DNA of 60,570 nt, from the NCBI GenBank assembly GCA_003223245.1, contig QHYI01000126.1, forward strand, positions 1-60,570, in the 5' to 3' direction. Every line of letters begins with the position of its first letter. Within the stretch, counting starts at the first letter, position 1. Under the pieces are notes generated by a model, which was not told the origin of the DNA, did no database searches, and saw nothing but the letters and a program-made list of their open reading frames with translations. Shown here piece by piece: positions 44,423 to 53,958 of this stretch. Position numbers and translations under genes: made by a program. The DNA is from Acidobacteriota bacterium (GTDB lineage: Bacteria; Acidobacteriota; Terriglobia; Acidiferrales; UBA7541).

Positions 44423-46625
44423 TTAATTTTTTTTCAAAAGTTCGTGCACCGTGCGTAGAAGCGCGCTGCGGCTAAACGGCTTTGCCAGCAACCGTACGCC
44501 GGGATCGGCTCGCAGAGACTCGGCCGCAGCTCTTTCGCTGTATCCGGACATGTACAGCATGCGCAGCTTTGGCCGCTGTTCCTTCAAGCGCGCGGCAAGC
44601 TCCTGCCCGGTCATGCCCGGCATCACCATGTCCGTGATCAGCAAATCAATCGCGCCTTGATGTTTCTCGACGATTCCTAGCGCTTCCAAGCCGTCGCGCG
44701 CTTCAATAACTGTGTAGCCGCCGGATTCGAGGAACTCCCGCGCCACCTCGCGCACGTCGCGTTTCGTCTTTGGTAAGCAAAATGGTTTCGGTCCCCCGCG
44801 GCGCTTCGCAAGAAACAGAACTAGGAGCCAGCCGTTCCACGGGTTGGTCAACCCGCGGAAAATAAATCTTAAATATTGTGCCGCGTCCCAATTCGCTGTA
44901 AACCCAGATGAATCCTCCGCTTTGCTTCACCACCCCGTAGACGGTGGCCAGTCCAAGCCCCGTGCCCTTGCCTTGCGCCTTCGTCGTGAAAAACGGCTCA
45001 AAAATATGCGCTTGCGTTTCAGGGCTCATCCCCGTTCCCGTGTCGGAGACACACAGAACTACGTAGCGGCCCTGGCGGACAATCGGATGCTTGTCGTTGT
45101 AAACGCTGTCCAACTCCGCATCGGATGTCTCGATAATCAGCTTGCCTCCATCCGGCATGGCGTCGCGCGCGTTGACCACCAGATTCATGATGATTTGTTC
45201 CATCTGGCTGCCGTCGGCACGAACGGCTCCCAAATCCGCCGACGTTCGAATGACCAACTCGATGTCCTCGCCAATCAGCCGAGGGAGCAACCGTCCCATG
45301 TCGCTGACAACATCATTCAAATTCATGACCTTCGGCTGCAACATTTGGAGACGGCTGAAGGCGAGAAGCTGCCGCGTCAATCCGGAAGCGCGATCCGCGG
45401 CCCGTTCGATCTGCTCGATCTTTCTCAAATATTCTTCGGCGGGCGGTAGCGCGTTGCGGAGCAGCTCCGTGTGCCCTTTGATGACCATCAGAAGATTGTT
45501 GAAATCGTGGGCAACGCCGCCAGCCAGGCGGCCCACCGCTTCCATCTTCTGCGATTGCCGGAGCTGTTGCTCAAGGATGTGCCGCTCGCTGACGTCTTGG
45601 GAAACAATGAGGCGAACTTGCCTGCCCGAATATTCCAATTCATGAACCGTCGTTTCGACCTCGATGATTTTTCCGTCTTTCTTCCGGTGTTTCCAGTGGC
45701 CGCGATGCAGCCCGTCTCCCTTGCTCTTCTGAAAGTATTGCAGCACCTTGATTTTTTCTTCTTCCGGCCGGATGTCCAGAATGGTCATGCGCCTGAACTC
45801 TTCTTGCGAATAACCGTACACGCGCACCGCCGCTTCGTTCTCTTCAAGAAATCGCAGGGTTTCCCGGTCAATGACCCAAGTCGGAAGAGGGTTGTGACTG
45901 AAGAGCAGCCGGAACATCTCTTCTTTTTTACGAAGAGATTCTTCGGAGCGCCGGCGCTCAATCGCCAGAGCGATATGACCGCCGACCGAATTCAGGAACT
46001 CTAAGTCACGCTGGTCGTAAGCCTTTTCGTTTCCGTAATGTTGCACCACCAGCACACCGATCGTCTCGGTCGGAGTTTTGAGCGGGACACCCAGCCACGA
46101 CAACGAGGGCGCACCAACCAGCTCCACTTCCCCTTCCGCCGCGAGCCTGTCGAACTCGCTCTGCGGAATGAGCATCGGCACGCCCTTGCGGAACACGTAA
46201 GCAGTACAACTGTGTCCGACTCTCTGCGCAGGAGGGGGCACGATGTCCACGTGATCTACAAAGAAGGGGAAGCTGAATCTGCCCGTCGCCACGTCGTGCA
46301 GTGCTACGAAGCAATTTTCAGCCGAGAGCACTTTCTTCAACGCTTGATGGATTCCTGCGAGCGATTCGTCCAGGTTGGCTGTTTGATTCAGCGCGTGAAC
46401 AATTTCGGCGATGACTTGGCGCTCCGTTCTCCATTCGACGTAAGGAAGCCGAAAGCTCTTCTGGCCTGACAGGAGCACCTTGCGCAAGGCTTGGGCGAAG
46501 TGGCATGGGCTTGTCGTTTGCGAGAGCTGCCCGCACACTCCTTCAGCGCGGGCGGAAAAGTATATTTCGTCTCCTCCAGACGCTCGTCGTCTGTCGTTCC
46601 GCTGTTGCAGCGGATGCGGAATCAT
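44423..46625 (-). pseudogene. Hybrid GAF-PAS histidine kinase, frameshifted before its receiver
   Basis: Frame 1 (46625 to about 44775) encodes a GAF domain (about 75-230), a PAS domain (about 240-365), HisKA with GGVAHDFNNLLMVIKGH, and HATPase with NLVVNARDAM, DTGTGMS and [13 protein letters not shown]. It reaches GTETILLTKDE, the first strand of a receiver, and then leaves the family pattern. The receiver continues in another frame as DVREVAREFLESGGYTVIEA, with its Asp in LLITDMVMPGMTG and KPF, to 44423. One extra base near 44770 explains the break. If real, the kinase loses its receiver and gains a short Arg-rich tail (RRARGGAGVPRIRRLHSY). No membrane segment is seen; it appears to be an orphan kinase. 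Confidence 0.8.
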
Positions 46626-46836
46626 CTTCTCTCTTCATGATAGGGGATTCTCGTAAGCCTTTGAGGCGATGCTAGGGTTGCTGTCACCAATGAATGACGG
46701 GACACTGGACGGCCGCAGTTAAGTCGCCACGCTTTTGACCCAACCATTCTTGTGAGTCGCCCCGGTGTTCTTCCCTTCTCCACCTTCCGGGCCTTGCGAT
46801 GTTGGTCCGTAAGAGTCTCCAGTAGGCTGATCGGTG

Positions 46837-46983
46837 ATGCCTGAAATCTGGAAAGACAGGTTCGTCCTGGGCGTACCTCTGCTGTACACCGAGGATCTGC
46901 GGCAGCAAGAATTGCTCCGCAAGATGGAGCGGCGGTTGCAAGAAACCGCGCTGCCGCGCCCCCTGCCGCCGGCACGCGCGTAA
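46837..46983 (+). CDS. Possible 48-residue protein
   Basis: ATG 46837 to TAA 46983 encodes a charged, amphipathic peptide (MPEIWKDRFVLGVPLLYTED, then LRQQELLRKMERRLQE). Its composition looks more like a protein than the surrounding spacer. The ribosome site is weak. It is convergent with, and abuts, the DUF4337 gene. Nothing is recognised. The flanking 46626-46836 holds no feature I can support. Confidence 0.25.
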   Translation: MPEIWKDRFVLGVPLLYTEDLRQQELLRKMERRLQETALPRPLPPARA

Positions 46984-47523
46984 TCAATGTAGAAGCAGGC
47001 TGGTTGCAGCGAGCACGACGCCGGCAGCGCCCAAAAGCATGCCCGCAAACCAGAAACCTTTGCGCTTGGTGAGCATGGTGATGGAGCAAATGACCAATCC
47101 AATTTCCAGAAAAGCCTCTCCGCCGTCATAGCGGTCCGCGCGGCGCCTCACGAGGTCGCGTTCCCTTTCGAGTTCCTGGGCCTTCTCGCTGATGTCTTCC
47201 TTGTCGCTGTCGTAGCGCTCGATATCTTCCTCATATTTCTTGAGCATCGCCTCGGCCTTTTCCTTGTCCCGCGGAATCATTGTGGCGATCACATCGGCGG
47301 TGTTCTGCATTCCGTGGTAGCGGCCGTTCTTCGCCTGGTAATAGGCCCACTGGTCGGTCGCTTGAGACTGGAGCAGGAGTTCCTCGGTATGCGCACGATG
47401 ACTCAGCAAAGTTGCGCCGGCAATGAGCACGGCGAGGATCGACATGGTGATCGAAACGGGAAGGACAAGCGGATGATCTTCGTGCGCATGATGCGCTTCG
47501 GGTAGTTCGATGCCTTCGGGCAT
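46984..47523 (-). CDS. DUF4337-family membrane protein
   Basis: The protein has 179 residues. TM1 is at about 22-40 (LPVSITMSILAVLIAGATLL). A long charged, probably coiled-coil cytoplasmic or periplasmic segment follows (DKEKAEAMLKKYEEDIERYDSDKEDISEKAQELERERD), and then two C-terminal TM segments (EIGLVICSITMLT, GFWFAGMLLGAAGVVLAATSLLL). QWAYYQAKNGRYHGM after TM1 is the family hallmark. The function of DUF4337 proteins is not known. It lies downstream of the heme genes on the same strand, about 30 bases after hemL, and could be co-transcribed. Confidence 0.8.
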   Translation of the reverse strand: MPEGIELPEAHHAHEDHPLVLPVSITMSILAVLIAGATLLSHRAHTEELLLQSQATDQWAYYQAKNGRYHGMQNTADVIATMIPRDKEKAEAMLKKYEEDIERYDSDKEDISEKAQELERERDLVRRRADRYDGGEAFLEIGLVICSITMLTKRKGFWFAGMLLGAAGVVLAATSLLLH

Positions 47524-47553
47524 TCGAGTTCGCTCCTGAGGTTGGAATCTTAA

Positions 47554-48882
47554 TTAATCAGCAGGTTCGGCGGCTATGGCTTGCAAAGATTCGCGAGCAG
47601 CGGCCAAGGTTCGATCAATGTCGGCGGGCGTGTGCGCGGCGGAAAGAAATGCCGCCTCGAATTGCGAAGGCGCAAGGAAAATTCCCCGAGCCAGCATCTC
47701 CCGGAAAAACCTTGCGTAGCGCCTGGTATTTGAACGTTTTGCATCGGTGTAGTTTCTCACTGGCCCCGGCGTAAAGAAGATTGTCGCGAGCGAGCCAATG
47801 GCGTTGACTTGGGCGGGAATTCGCGCGTCCGCCAATTCGTCGCGCAAACCGCGCACCAAGCGCTCCGCCAGTTCGTTCATCCTCTCGTACAGTCCAGGCA
47901 TCGTAAGCTGTTTCAGCGCCGCGATTCCCGCGCGCATCGCCAGCGGGTTTCCCGCCAGCGTCCCCGCTTGGTACACGGGTCCCAGCGGAGCAACCTGGTT
48001 CATCAATTCCGCGCGCCCGCCGTACGCCGCAACAGGAACCCCTCCGCCAATGATTTTTCCGAGTGTTATAAGATGCCCTTCGATGCCAAGGAGATCCTGC
48101 ACAGAGCCATTTTTCAAGCGAAAGCCCGTGATGACCTCATCCACGATCAGCATCGCACCATTGCGGTGAGCCAGCTCTTGCAAACCTTTCAGAAACCCAG
48201 TTTCCGGCAGCACGACGCCCATGTTTGCCGCAATGGGCTCGACCATCACCGCTGCAATCTTGTCTTTATGAGCTGAGAAAACCCTTTCGACGGCCTTCAA
48301 ATCATTGAACGGCACGTTCAAAGTCAGCCCGGCCAAAGCCTGCGGCACGCCGGGGCATTCGGCGATTCCCAGCGTGGCCAGTCCGGAACCCGCTTGTGAA
48401 AGAAAACTGTCCGCGTGTCCGTGGTAGCAGCCTTCGAATTTCACGATGAAGTCACGCTTGGTCACGCCACGGGCCAGCCGCAGGGCGCTCATCGTCGCTT
48501 CCGTGCCGCTCGAGACAAACCGGATTTTTTCGAGGAACGGAATGGCTTGGGTGATGAGCGTGGCGAGTTCAAGTTCGAGCTCGGTGGTCATGCCGAAGCT
48601 CGTTCCGCGGCGGGCTTGGTCCGCGATGGCTTCGGCGATCGCGGCGTGCGCATGCCCCAGGATGATCGCGCCCCAGGAACAGACGTAGTCGAGCAGTTCG
48701 TTGCCATCCGCATCGTAGAGATACTGTCCGCTCGCGCGATCGATCACCAGCGGCTCGCCACCAACGGCGCGAAACGCGCGCACGGGACTGTTCACGCCGC
48801 CGACCAGAACCTTCTCGGCGCGCTCGAAAATTTGCCGAGAGCGCCGCCGCTCACTGTTGAGTTGGGTTTGCGCCTTGCTCAT
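47554..48882 (-). CDS. hemL: Glutamate-1-semialdehyde 2,1-aminomutase
   Basis: This 442-residue PLP enzyme forms 5-aminolevulinate from glutamate-1-semialdehyde, the second C5-pathway step. GGVNSPVRAFRAVGG, the SSGTEATMSALRLAR phosphate site, DEVITGFR, and the PLP Lys in TLGKIIGGGVP are all present. The start ATG 48882 gives MSKAQTQ; a frame extending to 48927 has a non-family N-terminus. The gene stands last in the ccsA-hemACDBL block, 63 bases after hemB. Together with HemA it shows that this organism uses the C5 route rather than ALA synthase. Confidence 0.94.
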   Translation of the reverse strand: MSKAQTQLNSERRRSRQIFERAEKVLVGGVNSPVRAFRAVGGEPLVIDRASGQYLYDADGNELLDYVCSWGAIILGHAHAAIAEAIADQARRGTSFGMTTELELELATLITQAIPFLEKIRFVSSGTEATMSALRLARGVTKRDFIVKFEGCYHGHADSFLSQAGSGLATLGIAECPGVPQALAGLTLNVPFNDLKAVERVFSAHKDKIAAVMVEPIAANMGVVLPETGFLKGLQELAHRNGAMLIVDEVITGFRLKNGSVQDLLGIEGHLITLGKIIGGGVPVAAYGGRAELMNQVAPLGPVYQAGTLAGNPLAMRAGIAALKQLTMPGLYERMNELAERLVRGLRDELADARIPAQVNAIGSLATIFFTPGPVRNYTDAKRSNTRRYARFFREMLARGIFLAPSQFEAAFLSAAHTPADIDRTLAAARESLQAIAAEPAD

Positions 48883-48945
48883 TTTCGTCCATTTAATTTT
48901 GTCAGGCCTGGCTCTTCTCGACCACATCAGGGACTTAACTTTTGA

Positions 48946-49923
48946 CTAACAAGCCTTCAGCCAGCGGGCGACATCCTTGGCATGGTAGGTCAGGACGTAG
49001 TCTGCCCCGGCTCGTTGAATGCCCGTCAAAATTTCGAGCACTACCCTTTTTTCGTCGAGCCAGCCGTTCTGCGCTGCAGCTTTCACCATCGCGTATTCGC
49101 CGCTCACATTGTAGGCGCCCACGGGAACGTCAAACGCTTCGCGCACGCGCCAGATCACGTCGAGATAAGGCAGCGCGGGCTTGACCATCACCATGTCCGC
49201 CCCTTCCTCCAAATCGAGCCGCACTTCCTTGAGGGCTTCGCGGGCGTTGGCGGGATCCATTTGGTAGCTGCGCCGGTCGCCGAATTGCGGCGCGGATTGG
49301 GCTGCTTCGCGAAACGGCCCATAAAATCCGGAGCAGTATTTTGCGGCGTAGGAAAGAATGGCGACGTTCTCAAATTTGCTTTCGTCCAGCACCTTTCGAA
49401 TGGCGCCCACGCGGCCGTCCATCATGTCCGACGGCGCGACGATGTCGGCACCCGCGCGCGCGTGCGAAAGCGCCTGCTCGGCCAGAATTTCCACCGTCGG
49501 GTCATTCGCAACCTCTCCGTGTTCGATGACGCCGCAATGCCCGTGATCGGTATATTCGCAGAGGCAGACATCGGTGATGACCAGCAGTTTCAGGTTGCCC
49601 TTTCGAATGCCCTCGATCGCTCGCTGCACGACGCCTTGCGAACTGAGTGAACTTGCGCCGCGCGGATCCTTCGTTTCCGGCAGGCCAAAGAGAATCACCG
49701 CAGGAATTCCGAGCGATTCCACTTCCCGGCACTCTTCGACGATCTGGTCGGCGGATTGCTGAAAAATGTTCGGCATTGAGCCGACTTCCTTGCGGACATT
49801 TTTACCGGGACACACAAACATGGGGTAGATCAAGCCGGCCGTGGTGAGGCGCGTTTCGCGCACCATGCTGCGAAGCGCTTCGGTGCGCCGCAAACGCCGG
49901 GCCCGATGCGTGGGAAAGCTCAT
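48946..49923 (-). CDS. hemB: Delta-aminolevulinic acid dehydratase (porphobilinogen synthase)
   Basis: The 325-residue enzyme condenses two 5-aminolevulinate molecules to porphobilinogen. The two Schiff-base lysines are in [15 protein letters not shown] and [10 protein letters not shown]. The zinc-type cysteine site is present ([14 protein letters not shown]), so it should be a zinc enzyme rather than the Mg/Asp type. The start ATG overlaps the hemD stop by four bases. It operates in the cytoplasm as an octamer in related species. Confidence 0.95.
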   Translation of the reverse strand: MSFPTHRARRLRRTEALRSMVRETRLTTAGLIYPMFVCPGKNVRKEVGSMPNIFQQSADQIVEECREVESLGIPAVILFGLPETKDPRGASSLSSQGVVQRAIEGIRKGNLKLLVITDVCLCEYTDHGHCGVIEHGEVANDPTVEILAEQALSHARAGADIVAPSDMMDGRVGAIRKVLDESKFENVAILSYAAKYCSGFYGPFREAAQSAPQFGDRRSYQMDPANAREALKEVRLDLEEGADMVMVKPALPYLDVIWRVREAFDVPVGAYNVSGEYAMVKAAAQNGWLDEKRVVLEILTGIQRAGADYVLTYHAKDVARWLKAC

Positions 49924-50744
49924 ACTCGTTTGGCTCCTGCCGGCGCGGTCTTTGCGGCTGCGAAATGTTTTTCCAAGGCCTCCATCACGGAAGCTGCCGT
50001 TGTATCCGCCGACACGACCATCTGATCCACGCCCGCTTCTCGCAGAGCATTGGCCGTAACGGGACCGACGGCAGTGATAGCCAGCCTGTTCTCCATGTCC
50101 AGCAATCGCTGGACACCAACAAGCTCTGCGAAATGTTGTACCGCCGATGGGCTGAAAAACAAAACCGCCTCCGCCTCGCCGTTGACGATTTTCTTCAGTC
50201 CATCTTGGTCGGTTCCCGCGGGACGCAGCGTGCGATACGCAATCACTTCGGTGACCTGCGCACCAAATCGCTTCAGCGCCGCAGGCAAATCCGGGTTCGC
50301 GCGGTCGCTTCGCGGCAGCAATACCTTCTTTTTCCGAAGCTTGCTTCCCAACTCATTCGCCAGCGCCACGCCGTTGTGAGTTACCGCAACATATTCCACA
50401 GAAAGTTTGGCGTTTCGCGCTGCTTCCGCCGTAACGGGGCCGACGCAGGCCACGCGCAATTGGCCCTCGGTTCGAACCAGCGGCTGCTGCAAGTCGGCAG
50501 CTCTTTGTGTCAGCGCTCGTACCGCTTGCGCGCTTGTGAGGACCAGCCAATCAAACTGCGGCAATTCCGCCAGGGCGCGATCCAGCGGCGCGCAATCTTC
50601 CGGCGCAGCAAACGTCACCAGGGGAAATACAAAGGGAATCGCCGTGCGCGCGGAAAACTCTCTCGCAAGCGCCTCGCTCTGCGCCGCCGCACGAGTGATC
50701 ACAATGCGCTTCCCCGAGAGCGAACTTGGGACTTTTTCAGACAC
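49920..50744 (-). CDS. hemD: Uroporphyrinogen-III synthase
   Basis: The 274-residue protein has the two-lobed HemD fold: [20 protein letters not shown] at the start, then [15 protein letters not shown], and late in the chain [19 protein letters not shown] and [17 protein letters not shown]. The family is poorly conserved; these short motifs and the position between hemC (8-base overlap) and hemB (4-base overlap) secure the call. It closes hydroxymethylbilane with ring-D inversion. Confidence 0.9.
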   Translation of the reverse strand: MSEKVPSSLSGKRIVITRAAAQSEALAREFSARTAIPFVFPLVTFAAPEDCAPLDRALAELPQFDWLVLTSAQAVRALTQRAADLQQPLVRTEGQLRVACVGPVTAEAARNAKLSVEYVAVTHNGVALANELGSKLRKKKVLLPRSDRANPDLPAALKRFGAQVTEVIAYRTLRPAGTDQDGLKKIVNGEAEAVLFFSPSAVQHFAELVGVQRLLDMENRLAITAVGPVTANALREAGVDQMVVSADTTAASVMEALEKHFAAAKTAPAGAKRV

Positions 50745-51654
50745 GCTGCCGACTCACTTCTTCCAGGATGGACTGCGCGCCCGCATCAATGAGCAATCGG
50801 GCCATGTGCTCGCCGAGCTGCGCAGCCTGCTCAGGTGTGGCCATGGCATGCTGTTTCACGCATTGCGCGCCATCCACGGAGCACACGCAAGCATCCATGA
50901 CCAGTTGACCGCCCTCGACGCGCGCCCACGCGCCCATGGGCACCTGGCATCCGCCGTGCAGCGCGCCGAGCAGCGCGCGCTCGGCAATGACGGCCGGGCG
51001 AGTTTCCGGGTCATCCAGCGGCGCCAGCAAATCTTCCGCTTCTCTGTCCTTCAAGCGACATTCCACAGCAATTGCCCCCTGGCCCACCGCGGGCATGCAC
51101 ACTTCGGGAGAAAGCACTTCGGAGATGCGTTGGCTGAATCCCAAGCGGTCCAATCCAGCTTTCGAAACGACGACCGCTTCATATTCCCCGCTTTGCACTT
51201 TGCGCAAGCGCGTATCCACATTGCCGCGCAAGTGGCGCAAATCCAGGTCCGGACGAATATGCCGCAATTGCGCCTGCCGCCGCAGGCTGCTCGTTCCCAC
51301 GCGCGCACCCTGCCGGAGATTCGCCAGCGTCGAACCCACCAGGCAATCGCGCACATCATCGCGTTTGCAGACCGCTGGAAACATCAGGCGCGACGGAGTG
51401 TCGGTGGGAATGTCCTTTACGCTGTGCACCGCCAGGTCGATGGTTTCTTCGAGCAGGGCCTCTTCCAGTTCTTTTATGAAAATGCCTTTGCTGCCGACTT
51501 GCGCCACGGGCGCGTGAAGCATTTTGTCGCCAGCAGTTTTGATGATGACGATTTCCGGTTCGACGCCGGTGGCGGCAAAAAGCCGCTTGCGAATAGAGTT
51601 CGCCTGCCATTTGGCAAGCAGGCTCCCGCGCGTCCCGATGCGCAAAGTCCTCAC
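50737..51654 (-). CDS. hemC: Porphobilinogen deaminase (hydroxymethylbilane synthase)
   Basis: The 305-residue enzyme joins four porphobilinogens. RIGTRGSLLAKWQAN, AVHSVKDIPT, GTSSLRRQAQL and LRGNVDTRLRK are present; the dipyrromethane cofactor Cys is in GGCQVPMGA. The start is placed at GTG 51654, overlapping the hemA stop (GTGA); a frame running further upstream enters hemA sequence. It is translationally coupled to hemA and hemD. Confidence 0.94.
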   Translation of the reverse strand: MRTLRIGTRGSLLAKWQANSIRKRLFAATGVEPEIVIIKTAGDKMLHAPVAQVGSKGIFIKELEEALLEETIDLAVHSVKDIPTDTPSRLMFPAVCKRDDVRDCLVGSTLANLRQGARVGTSSLRRQAQLRHIRPDLDLRHLRGNVDTRLRKVQSGEYEAVVVSKAGLDRLGFSQRISEVLSPEVCMPAVGQGAIAVECRLKDREAEDLLAPLDDPETRPAVIAERALLGALHGGCQVPMGAWARVEGGQLVMDACVCSVDGAQCVKQHAMATPEQAAQLGEHMARLLIDAGAQSILEEVSRQRV

Positions 51655-52928
51655 AGCTTCTCCCGGCGCGAAAGAAACAGGTCCCGCAGCGCCTCGACGT
51701 TCCGCACCTTCCGGCACAAGTCTTTGTCGCCGCGCAAACGCTGCGCCGGCTCCAGCAACAGGCTTTCTAAGATGTCATCCATCAAATTCTCCAGGAGTGT
51801 GCGATCCGCTTCGGTTAAGTGCTGGATGGACTCGACGCGCGAGCGGACGAATTGCGCGCGCTCCTCGCGCAATTTGCTGCGCAGCTCATTGACCAGGCCG
51901 ACCAGCTCCACGCTGGCCTGCCAGGAAAGGAATTTTCCTACATGCTCTTCGACGATGCTATCGGCCTTCGGAATTTCGTTCTCCCGCGCATGGCGGTTTT
52001 GCGCCACGATCTCGCTGAGGTCCTCCATGTTGTAGACGTAGACGTTGTACAATTCACCCACGGCCGCGTCGATATTCCGCGGCAAGCCGAGATCCATTAG
52101 GAACAGCGCGCGATTGCTGCGCTTTTCCATCGCCCGCTCGACAATTTCACGGCGCAAGACAGGTTCTTCGGTCGCAACCGATGACACAATGACGTCCGGC
52201 ACCGGCAGGGCCCTCTCCCATTCGCCCCACGGAAGCACTTCTCCGCCGTATTGCTTGGCCAAACCGTCCGCGCGCTCTTTCGAACGATTCATGACAAAAA
52301 GACGAGCAATGCCACGATCCCGTAGTTGCGCAATCACCTGCTCGCTGATCGTGCCGGCTCCCAGCACGAGCGCGCTCCGCTCCTCGAACTTTCCGAAAAT
52401 GCGTTCTGCCAGCTTGACTCCCGCGGAAGCCACGGACATCGGCCGCGTCCCTAGCTCCGTTTCGGCGCGCACCCGCTTGCCAACTTCGAGCGCGCCCTGG
52501 AACAGCCGGTTCAGCACTGGCCCCGTGGCGCCTTGCTCGTGCGCGATCCGATAGGCCTCGCGCACCTGGCCCAGAATCTCGGCTTCGCCAAGCATCATGG
52601 AATCCAGGCCAGCGGCAACCCGGAAGAGGTGTCGCGCGGCTTCGCGGTCATAGTGGTGATAAAGCGAACCGTTGAGGACCTCCAGCCTTACCGAATGAAA
52701 CTCGCTCAGAAAAGTGGAGAGTCCCGGCGCACTGTCATGAGAGGCTTCTGGCGGCACACCGTACACTTCGCTGCGATTGCAGGTGGAGAGGACAAGCGTT
52801 TCTTCAAGAATGCCCTTCGAACGAAGCTGCTCGGAAGCCCGCCGCGCCTGCTCGGCGGTGAAAGAAACCCGCTCGCGCACCTCAACGGGCGCGGTGCGGT
52901 GATTCAGTCCGACGAGAACGATCTCCAT
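51651..52928 (-). CDS. hemA: Glutamyl-tRNA reductase
   Basis: The 425-residue protein makes the first committed step of the C5 pathway, reducing glutamyl-tRNA to glutamate-1-semialdehyde with NADPH. GLNHRTAPVEVRERV begins the chain, and the nucleophile Cys is in LVLSTCNRSEVYG. MMLGEAEILGQVREAY and the NADPH-binding ALVLGAGTISEQV follow, with a dimerisation helix at the C-terminus. It lies 17 bases behind the ccsA-like gene. As usual for this enzyme, it is likely the flux-control point. Confidence 0.95.
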   Translation of the reverse strand: MEIVLVGLNHRTAPVEVRERVSFTAEQARRASEQLRSKGILEETLVLSTCNRSEVYGVPPEASHDSAPGLSTFLSEFHSVRLEVLNGSLYHHYDREAARHLFRVAAGLDSMMLGEAEILGQVREAYRIAHEQGATGPVLNRLFQGALEVGKRVRAETELGTRPMSVASAGVKLAERIFGKFEERSALVLGAGTISEQVIAQLRDRGIARLFVMNRSKERADGLAKQYGGEVLPWGEWERALPVPDVIVSSVATEEPVLRREIVERAMEKRSNRALFLMDLGLPRNIDAAVGELYNVYVYNMEDLSEIVAQNRHARENEIPKADSIVEEHVGKFLSWQASVELVGLVNELRSKLREERAQFVRSRVESIQHLTEADRTLLENLMDDILESLLLEPAQRLRGDKDLCRKVRNVEALRDLFLSRREKL

Positions 52929-52945
52929 GCCCAGCGCAAACGCTC

Positions 52946-53764
52946 CTAGAAAAAGCGGTGGTTATGCGAAAGATACAAATTCACCACCGTAAAACTAAGA
53001 AAAACAAGCAAGAAATTAAAGACACACAGCTTCGAGGCGCGCGCGCCGCGCCACGCCGTTGTGCGCGCCAGCCAGAAATACACTACATACAAAATGAGAA
53101 CCAGAAGCGTGATGGCGTACTTAGAGTCGTAAAACGAATATCGGTCACTCAGCCGATAGACCCAGAGGAACCCGAACGAGGTTCCGACAGTGATGGAGAC
53201 CAAACCGATCAGCACGCTCGAGCGGCTCATGCGCTCGAGCAGCTCAAGAGGAGGCAGCCGCCAGACCACGTCGCCCAATTGGTGTTTGCGCAAAAAGCGC
53301 TCCTCGATCAGGAACATCACGCTCAGGACAAAAGAGAGAGCAAACGCCGAGTACGCCAAAATGTTCAAGGTCACGTGAAAGGCAAACGTGGGCCCGTGTG
53401 CACCGGGCGGAGAGAGCTTGTCGGCAGGGGCGACATGCGCGGCTACGAAGAAGATGAGGACAAACGGAAGAACCAGCGCGCCGACCGTCCGCTGGCGGTG
53501 GTACAGTTCCAGTCCCAGATACGTCAGCGCCAGCAGCCAGCCAAACAGCGACATCGCCCCATACAGATCGTGGTAGGGAACAGCGTGCGGCCCGAGTCCG
53601 CGCGTGCGCTCAAGCAACGCAAAATAGTGGGTCACCAGCCCGGCAGCCAGCAACAGCGTACCCAGACGCCCGGTGAGTGCTTTCCCGGTTTTCAGGAAAG
53701 TCAGATAGAGCACGAAGCTCAGCGCATAGGCGACGACAGTCGAATTGAACAGCGAGTAGTGCAC
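52946..53764 (-). CDS. CcsA/HemX-like cytochrome c assembly membrane protein
   Basis: The protein has about 272 residues with eight predicted membrane segments (for example VVAYALSFVLYLTFL, GTLLLAAGLVTHYFALL, ALVLPFVLIFFVAAHVA, LLVFLSFTVVNLYL). It belongs to the CcsA/CcmC/HemX superfamily. The tryptophan-rich heme-handling motif WGxxWxWD of CcsA is replaced by SDRYSFYDSKY, so it is closer to HemX, which sits ahead of hemA in Bacillus and affects HemA level. The start is taken as GTG 53764 (HYSLFNSTVV); a GTG at 53794 in frame is the alternative. It is the first gene of the heme operon. Confidence 0.8.
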   Translation of the reverse strand: MHYSLFNSTVVAYALSFVLYLTFLKTGKALTGRLGTLLLAAGLVTHYFALLERTRGLGPHAVPYHDLYGAMSLFGWLLALTYLGLELYHRQRTVGALVLPFVLIFFVAAHVAPADKLSPPGAHGPTFAFHVTLNILAYSAFALSFVLSVMFLIEERFLRKHQLGDVVWRLPPLELLERMSRSSVLIGLVSITVGTSFGFLWVYRLSDRYSFYDSKYAITLLVLILYVVYFWLARTTAWRGARASKLCVFNFLLVFLSFTVVNLYLSHNHRFF

Positions 53765-53885
53765 TCTGATACACCTGGGGCCTGGCGGGCACACAAATCA
53801 ACCGGCCTCAGTCTTGCCAGACGACAAGCCCCCCCATTGGTTTAAACCCTTCGAGTATAACGTACACGACCGAGGACCTGCACTT

Positions 53886-53901
53886 TGTGATGCATGTCAC
53901 C
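53886..53901. promoter_or_regulatory. CRP/FNR-type palindrome ahead of hemE
   Basis: TGTGA-TGCATG-TCAC matches the CRP-family consensus TGTGA-N6-TCACA in all but the last base. It lies in the 194-base divergent region between the ccsA-hemA operon and hemE, 58 bases before the hemE start. A TATAAC at 53856-53861 could be the -10 box of hemE, which would put the site downstream of the start point. Confidence 0.5.
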
Positions 53902-53958
53902 GTGCTTGGCCCGCCAAGACCTGCTAAGATGGGCTATCCTGCAATTACTGGAAGGGAC

